Assembly: GCF_023130475.1 (NCBI RefSeq)
Contig: NZ_JAKHEX010000009.1
Span: 6,101 to 70,100 of the forward strand
Reading direction: 5' to 3'
Length of the DNA stretch: 64,000 nucleotides
Origin: Aciditerrimonas ferrireducens
Lineage (GTDB): Bacteria > Actinomycetota > Acidimicrobiia > Acidimicrobiales > UBA8190
Positions 58,686 to 64,000 of this stretch are shown in pieces. Position 1 is the first letter of the stretch. Each line of letters opens with the position of its first letter. A model generated the notes under the pieces. The model had not been told where the DNA came from, did no database searches, and was given only the letters and a program-made list of their open reading frames with translations. Both the position numbers and the translations under genes were made by a program.

Positions 58686-59887
58686 GGCTGGACCGGCAGC
58701 GGGTCGGCGACGGCCGGGGCCCGAGACGGGGTGCTGCCGAGGGCCTCGGTGGCGGCGCGCCAGTTGCGGACCAGCTCGGCGAGGGAGTCCCCGCCGTACT
58801 TGCGGACAGCCTCGGCCGCCAGCACCCAGGCCACCATGGTCTCGGCCACCACCCCCATGGCGGGCACGGCCGTGACGTCGGTCCGCTCCTTGAACGACTT
58901 CGTGGGCTCCTTCGTTTCGACGTCCACGGTGGCGAGGACCGGCCGGTTCAAAGTGGCGAGGGGTTTCATGGCGGCGCGCACCACGAGGAGGGCCCCGGTG
59001 GACATCCCGCCCTCGATGCCCCCGGCCCGGCTGGTCGGCCGGCGGTACTGGCCGCCTTCGGCGTCCCACTCGATGGCGTCGTGGGCCACCGAACCCCGCA
59101 GGCTGGCGACCTCTTCCCCCTGGCCGACCTCGACCGCCTTGATGGCGGGGATGCTCATGACCGCCTGGGCCAGGAGGCCATCGAGGCGACGGTCCCAGTG
59201 GACGTGGCTGCCCAGACCGACCGGCACCCCGTAGGCGAGCACCTCGGCGACCCCGCCGAGGGAGTCCCCGTCCTTGGCCGCGGCCCGAATGGCGGCCACC
59301 ATCGCCTCCTCCGCTACCGGGTCGAAGCAGCGCACCGGCGAGGCGTCGACCCGTGCCAGGTCGCCGGGCCCGGGGCGCAGGCCACCGTCGGCCCGGGCCT
59401 CGCCGAGGGCCACGACATGACTGAGGACCGCCACGCCGAGGTGGGAGAGGAGGCTCTTGGCCAGGCAGCCGGCCACCACCCGGGCTGCGGTCTCTCGGGC
59501 CGAGGCTCGCTCCAAGACGTCCCGGGCGTCGTCGAACCCGTACTTCAACATGCCGGCCAGGTCGGCGTGACCGGGACGAGGGGTCGTGAGCCGACGGCTC
59601 GGCGCCCCCGGGTGGGGCGACATCTCCTGCTCCCACTTGGGCCACTCGGTGTTGTCGATGAGGACCGCCACCGGGGACCCGAGGGTCCGGCCGTGCCGGA
59701 TCCCGCCCAAGAGGGTCAGGCGGTCGACCTCGAAGCGCATCCGAGGACCCCGTCCGTAGCCGAGCCGGCGACGGGCCAGTTCCCCAGCGATGGCTTCCTC
59801 CTCGATCGGCAGCCCCGCCGGGAGGCCCTCGACCACGACGACCAGGCCACGCCCATGGGACTCCCCGGCGGTGAGGAAGCGGAGCAC
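58682..59887 (-). CDS. aroC: Chorismate synthase
   Basis: Final shikimate-pathway step, needing reduced FMN. The 401-aa product has [90 protein letters not shown], and [22 protein letters not shown] with [19 protein letters not shown] 59887 is leaderless, six bases after TAGATT. It heads aroC-aroB-aroQ-pepQ-efp-nusB, all with overlapping or close starts. Confidence 0.96.
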   Translation of the reverse strand: MLRFLTAGESHGRGLVVVVEGLPAGLPIEEEAIAGELARRRLGYGRGPRMRFEVDRLTLLGGIRHGRTLGSPVAVLIDNTEWPKWEQEMSPHPGAPSRRLTTPRPGHADLAGMLKYGFDDARDVLERASARETAARVVAGCLAKSLLSHLGVAVLSHVVALGEARADGGLRPGPGDLARVDASPVRCFDPVAEEAMVAAIRAAAKDGDSLGGVAEVLAYGVPVGLGSHVHWDRRLDGLLAQAVMSIPAIKAVEVGQGEEVASLRGSVAHDAIEWDAEGGQYRRPTSRAGGIEGGMSTGALLVVRAAMKPLATLNRPVLATVDVETKEPTKSFKERTDVTAVPAMGVVAETMVAWVLAAEAVRKYGGDSLAELVRNWRAATEALGSTPSRAPAVADPLPVQP

Positions 59888-59893
59888 GTCGTC

Positions 59894-59899
59894 AATCTA
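59894..59899 (-). promoter_or_regulatory. -10 box of leaderless aroC operon
   Basis: TAGATT on the minus strand, six bases before GTG 59887; likely drives six genes. Confidence 0.55.
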
Positions 59900-59985
59900 G
59901 TCAGGCCGCCCAGCCAGGCCCGAGCTGGCTCGTCCCGGTCGCAGGCGTCGGCTCGGTCGTCCGCGCCCGCTCCTCTGGGGGGCGG

Positions 59986-60735
59986 TCAGTGGCCGGCGTG
60001 GAGCACGAGGCGGCCGAGGGGCCCGCCGAGGAGCAGGGCGCTGAGGGCCCCGAGGGAGAGGAACGGACCGAAGGGCAGCCGGGTCCGGCGCCCGTGGCCG
60101 GTCACCACCATGACCACCACGCCGACCAGGGCGCCGAGGACGAAGGCGACGAAGAAGGCCACGAAGACCCGCTCCAGGCCGAACCAGCCGCAGCCCAGCC
60201 CGATCAGCCCGGCGAGGCGGACGTCGCCGAAGCCCATGCCCCGCGGGGCTACCAGGTGCACCAGGCCGAGGGCCGCCAGGGCGAGCACCGCCCCGAGGAC
60301 CGCTCGGCCGAGGTCCGCCCAGTGCCCGCCCCAGGCAGCGGCCAGCAGTTCGAGACCCCCGACGGCCCCGGCGGTCGGGTAGAGCAGGCGGTTGGGCAGC
60401 CGGTAGGTGGCCAGGTCGACGGCGCTCAGGGCCAGGAGGCCGAGGGTCAGGGCCATCTCGGCCAAGAGCACCGGGTGGGGGCCGAGCCGGGCCGCCAGGG
60501 CGGCCAGCAGCCCGGCACCCAACAGGGCCAGGAGGCCCGCCCGCCCGAGGGCCGCTGGCGCTCCGCACCCTGGGCAGGGATGCCCCGGTCGTCCGAGCGA
60601 GGCACCACAGGACCGGCAGCACCAGCGGAGGACCCAGGGGTCCCGGTGGGTCTGGGCGGCGGCCACCGGCAGCTCCAGGGCGCCCCCGAGGACGAGACCG
60701 AGGGCTCCCCCGCCGGCGACGACCAGGCCGTCCAC
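59986..60735 (-). CDS. Type IV prepilin peptidase/A24 leader peptidase
   Basis: Integral membrane aspartic protease of 249 aa. The cytoplasmic loop has two CxxC pairs (CRSCGASLGRPGHPCPGC, about residues 40-57). Catalytic aspartates lie in LLALSAVDLATYRLPN and in the GxGD motif PRGMGFGDVRLAGLIGLG. About seven helices. The start is set at GTG 60735, leaderless and seven bases after TAGCCT; the frame stays open much further upstream with no coding features. No pilin genes are in the window. Confidence 0.87.
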   Translation of the reverse strand: MDGLVVAGGGALGLVLGGALELPVAAAQTHRDPWVLRWCCRSCGASLGRPGHPCPGCGAPAALGRAGLLALLGAGLLAALAARLGPHPVLLAEMALTLGLLALSAVDLATYRLPNRLLYPTAGAVGGLELLAAAWGGHWADLGRAVLGAVLALAALGLVHLVAPRGMGFGDVRLAGLIGLGCGWFGLERVFVAFFVAFVLGALVGVVVMVVTGHGRRTRLPFGPFLSLGALSALLLGGPLGRLVLHAGH

Positions 60736-60742
60736 CTGTTCG

Positions 60743-60748
60743 AGGCTA
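60743..60748 (-). promoter_or_regulatory. -10 box of leaderless prepilin peptidase gene
   Basis: TAGCCT on the minus strand, seven bases before GTG 60735. Confidence 0.5.
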
Positions 60749-60809
60749 GCCGTCGGGGCCTGGCCGGGGCGGACCCCGCACCGGACCCCTCGAACGACCC
60801 GCCTCCGAT

Positions 60810-60839
60810 TTGACGGAAGTTCAGGGTCGCCCGGACAAT
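60810..60839 (+). promoter_or_regulatory. Sigma-70 type promoter of YceI gene
   Basis: TTGACG at 60810-60815 and GACAAT at 60834-60839, 18 bases apart, the best full -35/-10 pair in the window. The -10 ends eight bases before GTG 60848, so the transcript is probably leaderless. Confidence 0.6.
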
Positions 60840-60847
60840 GCGGGGCC

Positions 60848-61432
60848 GTGCCCACTCGAACCCCGCCGAGGCCGCCCGCCGCTGCGGACCTGCCGGCGGG
60901 ACGCTGGGTGGTCGAGGCGACGTCCGAGGTGGGTTTCGTGGCCCGGGAACTGCTGGTGCGGCGGGTGCAGGGCCGCTTCCGGCAGTTCGAAGGCGCGCTG
61001 GAGGTCCGCCCCGGCATCACGGGGACGACGGTCGCCGGGCAGGCCCTGGCGTCATCGGTGGACACCGGGGACCCGGCGCGGGACCAGCACCTGCGCCAGG
61101 AACTGCTGGAGGCTGGCCGGTTCCCCTGGCTGACCCTGGCGGGCGAGGTCGTGGCACCCGGATCGGTGGAAGGCAGCTGGCGACTGGCTGCCGTCCTCGG
61201 TATCCGGGACGCTCGGCGGCCACTGGACCTCGAGGTGCACGTCCACGGCACGCAGGACGAGCAGGCTCGACCACGCTTGGCCATGACCGCCCTCGGGACC
61301 ATCAAGCGGTCGGCCTTCGGCCTGCGCTTCAGCTCGGCCCTCGAAACCGGCGGGGTGATCGTCGCCGACGAGGTCGAGCTGGTCCTCCGGGTGGCCGCCC
61401 GGCCGGCCTACTTCTTCGACGAGGTGAAGTAA
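60848..61432 (+). CDS. YceI family protein
   Basis: Lipocalin-like fold that binds isoprenoid or amphiphilic ligands. The 194-aa product has AGRWVVEATSEVGFVARELLVRRVQGRFRQFEGALEV, ASSVDTGDPARDQHLRQELLEAGRFPWLTLAG and FGLRFSSALETGGVIVADEVELVLRV, the family pattern. No signal peptide is visible from GTG 60848, so it seems cytoplasmic. Its last 25 bases overlap the convergent nfuA. Confidence 0.85.
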   Translation: MPTRTPPRPPAAADLPAGRWVVEATSEVGFVARELLVRRVQGRFRQFEGALEVRPGITGTTVAGQALASSVDTGDPARDQHLRQELLEAGRFPWLTLAGEVVAPGSVEGSWRLAAVLGIRDARRPLDLEVHVHGTQDEQARPRLAMTALGTIKRSAFGLRFSSALETGGVIVADEVELVLRVAARPAYFFDEVK

Positions 61433-62052
61433 GGATTCTCCCCCGAGGCGTGGTCGGTGACGTCGACCACTTCGGTGATCTCGGGGATCTCGTCCCGAAG
61501 CGCGACCTCGATGCCCTGGGAGAGGGTGACGGCGGCCAGACCGCAGCCCTGGCAGCCCCCGCCGAGCTGGAGGTAGACGACGGTGCCGTCCACCGAGACC
61601 AGATCGGCGCGGCCCCCGTGGGCTGCGATGGCCGGGTTGATCTGCTCTTCGAGGACCGCCTGGACCCGACGGGCCAGGTCGGAGTCCAGGTCACCGGGGG
61701 GCGGAGCGGGCCGCTCGCTGGCCGGCGGGGTGTTGGGGTTGACGATGACCAGTCCCCCCTCCCCCTCGTCCGACCAGTCCAGCCGGGCCCCCCGGAGCCG
61801 GGCGACGCTCCGGGCGGGCACGACGACGGCCAGGCCGCCGACCTCCTGGACCTCGTCCCGGGGCCCGGCGTCCGCAGTGGCCTGGAAGTAGATGTCGTAG
61901 GTGTAGCTGCCCCCTTGGGCCCCGGTCACCTCGACCCAGAGCGCCAGCCGGTCGGCGTCGGCCTCGGCGTCACGTGCCTGCTTGACGACGCTCAGGGCCG
62001 CCTCGGTGATGGCGAGGACGGGGCCCGCCGCGGTCACCGTGTTCTCCGGCAT
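61408..62052 (-). CDS. NfuA-type Fe-S scaffold/carrier protein
   Basis: The 214-aa product joins a degenerate A-type (HesB-like) N-domain, about residues 10-105 (ITEAALSVVKQAR, LALWVEVTGAQGGSYTYDIYF, lacking the cysteines), to a C-terminal NifU domain, about 125-205, with VLEEQINPAIAAHGGRADLVSVDG, and the cluster-binding GGGCQGCGLAAVTL. This is the NfuA arrangement. ATG 62052 has GGGAGGTG upstream and a TATGAT -10 box. Divergent from the ATP-grasp gene. Confidence 0.88.
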   Translation of the reverse strand: MPENTVTAAGPVLAITEAALSVVKQARDAEADADRLALWVEVTGAQGGSYTYDIYFQATADAGPRDEVQEVGGLAVVVPARSVARLRGARLDWSDEGEGGLVIVNPNTPPASERPAPPPGDLDSDLARRVQAVLEEQINPAIAAHGGRADLVSVDGTVVYLQLGGGCQGCGLAAVTLSQGIEVALRDEIPEITEVVDVTDHASGENPYFTSSKK

Positions 62053-62071
62053 GGCAGCACCTCCCGGCCGT

Positions 62072-62078
62072 CATCATA
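62072..62078. promoter_or_regulatory. Overlapping divergent -10 boxes
   Basis: On the minus strand TATGAT (62078-62073) serves nfuA; on the plus strand CATCAT (62072-62077) lies six bases before GTG 62084 of the ATP-grasp gene. The two share five bases, so the promoters should compete. Confidence 0.4.
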
Positions 62079-62083
62079 GAGGG

Positions 62084-63334
62084 GTGCCGCGGGTCCTCCT
62101 GGTCGTGCCCTCCACCACCTACCGTGCCGAGGCGTTCTTGGCCGCCGCCGCCGAGCTGGGGACGGAGGTGGTCGTGGCCGCCGAGGCCACCTCGCCCCTG
62201 GCCAGCCAGCCGGGCCATCCACCGGCCCTGGCGCTGGACCTGGAGGACCCCGAGACGGCTGCGGCCGCCGTCGTGGCCTACGACCGCTTGCATCCCCTGG
62301 ACGCCGTGGTCGGCGTGGACGACCGGAGCGTGCTGGTCGCCGCCCGGGCCGCCGCCGGCCTGGGCCTGCCGCACGCCGAACCGGGGGGGGTGGCTGCCAG
62401 CCTGGACAAGGCGGTGACCCGTGGTCTGCTGGCCCAGGCCGAGGTGCCCCAGCCCCGGTACGTTGTCGTGCCCCCGGACGACCCCCGAGCCCTCCAGGCG
62501 GCGCTGGCACAGGTGGGCACGCCGTGCGTGGTGAAGCCGGTCGGCCTGTCGGGCAGCCGGGGCGTCCTCCGAGCCGACGACCTGCCCGCGGCCCTGGCAG
62601 CGGCCGAGCGAGCCGCTGCCATCGCCCGAGCCGCAGGCGAAGCGCCGGCACGACCGCTGCTGGTGGAGTCCTACGTGGCCGGCCCCGAGGTGGCAGTCGA
62701 GGGGGTGCTGGTCGAGGGCAGCTTGGAGGTGCTGGCCATCTTCGACAAGCCCGACCCCCTGGAGGGTCCGGCGTTCCAGGAGACGATCTACGTCACGCCC
62801 TCCCGGCTGGAGCAGGTCGTGCAAACCGAGGTCGTCCGGACCACGGAGGCGGCGGTGAGGGCCCTGGGAATCGGAGCGGGGCCGGTGCACGCCGAGCTGC
62901 GGCTCGATGCCGGGCGCCCCGTGGTCCTGGAGGTGGCTGCCCGGACGATCGGGGGGCGCTGCAGCCGGGTGGTCGAGGTGGCCTCGGGTCGGCGCCTGGA
63001 GCGGCTAGTGCTGGAGGCGGCCCTCGGTCGGCGGATCGCCGACGCCCGGCGACGGCGGGCCGCCGGGGTCCTGATGGTGCCCCCGCCCCACCCCGGTCGT
63101 TTCCTCGGGCTCCGGGGCGTGGCCGAAGCGGAGGCCGTGCCGGGGGTCGTGGGCGTCGAGGTCACGGCCCGGCCCGGGCAGTGGGTGGCCCCGGCTCCCG
63201 ACGCCGAGGGCTACCTGGCCTTCGTCTTCAGCCAGGGGCTCCGGCCGGCCGACGCCGAAGCTGCCTTGCGGCGGGCCTGGGCGGCCCTGCGGATCGAGCT
63301 GGCCGGCGACGCGGGCACGGGCACCGAGGGCTGA
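62084..63334 (+). CDS. ATP-grasp ligase-like protein
   Basis: The 416-aa product has an N-terminal Rossmann-like part (RVLLVVPSTTYRAEAFLAAAAELGTEVVVAAE), an ATP-grasp fold with PCVVKPVGLSGSRGV, LLVESYVAGPEVAVEGVLVEG, HAELRLDAGRPVVLEVAARTIGG, and a C-terminal domain resembling that of L-amino acid ligases (GRFLGLRGVAEAEAVPGVVGVEV). The substrate is not recognisable; a carboxylate-amine ligation is expected. Start GTG 62084 by -10 spacing and lack of room upstream. Confidence 0.75.
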   Translation: MPRVLLVVPSTTYRAEAFLAAAAELGTEVVVAAEATSPLASQPGHPPALALDLEDPETAAAAVVAYDRLHPLDAVVGVDDRSVLVAARAAAGLGLPHAEPGGVAASLDKAVTRGLLAQAEVPQPRYVVVPPDDPRALQAALAQVGTPCVVKPVGLSGSRGVLRADDLPAALAAAERAAAIARAAGEAPARPLLVESYVAGPEVAVEGVLVEGSLEVLAIFDKPDPLEGPAFQETIYVTPSRLEQVVQTEVVRTTEAAVRALGIGAGPVHAELRLDAGRPVVLEVAARTIGGRCSRVVEVASGRRLERLVLEAALGRRIADARRRRAAGVLMVPPPHPGRFLGLRGVAEAEAVPGVVGVEVTARPGQWVAPAPDAEGYLAFVFSQGLRPADAEAALRRAWAALRIELAGDAGTGTEG

Positions 63335-63340
63335 GGCGGC

Positions 63341-63697
63341 TCAGGGACGGAGGTAGGCCCAGCCCTCCCGCTGGCGGCGAACCAGCTCGCTGACCCCGGC
63401 CGGAACCACGTGGACCCCCGGCAGCAGGGCGCTTCGCTCCAGGCCTCGGGCCGCCAGGGTGTTGGCGCAGGCGGCCACCACCACGCCCTGGCCCTGGAGC
63501 GCGGCGAGATCGCCGGCCAGCGGGCTGCCCTGCAGGGCCACGTCGAGCCCGGGCCCGTTGACGACCAGTTCGACCGGACCGGCGGCGGGGCCGAGATCGG
63601 CCAAGAGGTTGGCGACGTTGGCGAGGGCCAGGCGCTGGCGGGCGGGGTCGGCCTCGTCGAGGTGGACGACGACCCCGGGCCGAGACCCGTCGACCAC
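63341..63697 (-). CDS. DsrE/DsrF-like family protein
   Basis: The 118-aa product has VVVHLDEADPARQRLALANVANLLADLG, VELVVNGPGLDVALQGS, GVVVAACANTLAARG with the single conserved cysteine, and VPAGVSELVRRQREGWAYLRP, the usual end of these proteins. Family members are linked to sulfur relay, but this small group has no assigned role. Its GTG is three bases after the flavin-protein stop, so the two genes are likely cotranscribed. Confidence 0.8.
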   Translation of the reverse strand: MVDGSRPGVVVHLDEADPARQRLALANVANLLADLGPAAGPVELVVNGPGLDVALQGSPLAGDLAALQGQGVVVAACANTLAARGLERSALLPGVHVVPAGVSELVRRQREGWAYLRP

Positions 63698-63700
63698 GGC

Positions 63701-64000
63701 TCAGGCCCGCCGGATCTGGCGACCCGAGAGCTCGCGTGCCTCGACGCGGACCACGGCGTGGCGCTCGCCGCCGGCCCAGGGCACGAGCCCCCGGTGCTCG
63801 ACGGCGGCCAGGCCCTCGGGGTCCTCCAGGAAAGCGGCTGGGCCGCGGACCAAGACGCTCCAGCCCTCGCCCCGGACCTCGTCGAGGTGGTCGACCTCGA
63901 GGGCCAGGGGCCGGCCGGCCCGCAGGGCCCGGGCGATCGGCCCCTCGGCGGCGGTCCGGAACACCAGGGCGCCGTCGAGGACCACGTAGTTCACGGGCAG
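63701..64000 (-). CDS. Pyridoxamine 5'-phosphate oxidase-like FMN-binding protein, 5' end outside window
   Basis: Only the last 99 codons are present. LPVNYVVLDGALVFRTAAEG, ALEVDHLDEVRGEGWSVLVRGPA and GERHAVVRVEARELSGRQI match the split-barrel FMN-binding fold of the Pyridox_ox_2 group, in which the stretch before PVNY contains the usual N-terminal helix and GRLAV strand. An internal ATG after LPV is not the start. Some family members use F420, but this cannot be decided here. Confidence 0.8.
   Translation of the reverse strand: MPVNYVVLDGALVFRTAAEGPIARALRAGRPLALEVDHLDEVRGEGWSVLVRGPAAFLEDPEGLAAVEHRGLVPWAGGERHAVVRVEARELSGRQIRRA

Noticed and set aside
1-64000. CRISPR arrays, tRNA or rRNA genes, insertion sequences, prophage, integration sites
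   Set aside because: No spaced repeats of CRISPR type, no tRNA cloverleaf or CCA end, and no transposase or integrase motif was seen on either strand.

Overview
The window is gene-dense, very GC-rich DNA from an actinomycete. The evidence is two mycothiol genes (mshC, mshD), a coenzyme F420 enzyme (npdG), a phosphatidylinositol mannoside cluster (pgsA, patA, pimA), a polyprenol-phosphate mannose synthase, an InhA-type enoyl reductase, many GTG starts and many leaderless promoters. Much of the gene order matches the Mycobacterium tuberculosis thrS-HIT-pgsA-patA-pimA, pdxST-yebC-ruvCAB-secDF-rel-hisS-aspS-alaS-ruvX-mltG-aroE and aroCBQ-pepQ-efp-nusB blocks. A deep-branching lineage such as Acidimicrobiia is my best guess, by inference only. 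No rRNA, tRNA, insertion sequence, phage or CRISPR was seen, and no gene-free stretch exceeds 300 bases.

Layout. 1-5 kb: end of nth, mshD, a VIT1/CCC1 transporter, a small membrane protein, and an acyl-CoA dehydrogenase divergent from a MerR regulator. 4.7-9.2 kb: menG-menF for menaquinone, converging on a histidine kinase/response regulator pair. 9.3-14.8 kb: polyprenol mannose synthase, an AI-2E family protein, a UPF0104 membrane protein, polyphosphate kinase. 14.9-30.5 kb: a SEDS protein on the plus strand faces a long minus-strand run (rel-hisS-aspS-rarA-DUF948-small protein-alaS-ruvX-mltG-aroE-rodA-BFN), mostly with overlapping stop and start codons. 30.6-39 kb: pdxS-pdxT-yebC, ruvC-ruvA-ruvB, yajC-secD-secF. 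39-45.7 kb: FTR1 permease, M48 peptidase, and pgsA-patA-GGDEF-pimA. 45.9-54.8 kb: an EF-G paralogue, npdG-mshC-thrS-HIT, fabI, and an ECF sigma factor with a membrane tail. 54.8-64 kb: aroC-aroB-aroQ-pepQ-efp-nusB, a prepilin peptidase, YceI, NfuA, an ATP-grasp enzyme, DsrE and the end of a flavin-binding protein.

Themes. First genes of transcription units usually have a TAnnnT-type -10 box six to eight bases before the start codon, with no room for a Shine-Dalgarno site; internal genes start by GTGA/ATGA overlap or after a Shine-Dalgarno. In three places the stop codon of the upstream gene is itself the first three bases of the next gene's -10 box.

Oddities. hisS and secD each carry an internal deletion that breaks the frame, and secF and nusB look shortened in frame at conserved places; this is either an assembly problem or real decay. 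Other points of interest are the membrane-tailed sigma factor, a GGDEF gene inside the mannoside operon, opposite-charge tails on YajC and SecF, 15-base tandem repeats coding pentapeptides in mltG and aroB, and the absence of aroK between aroC and aroB.
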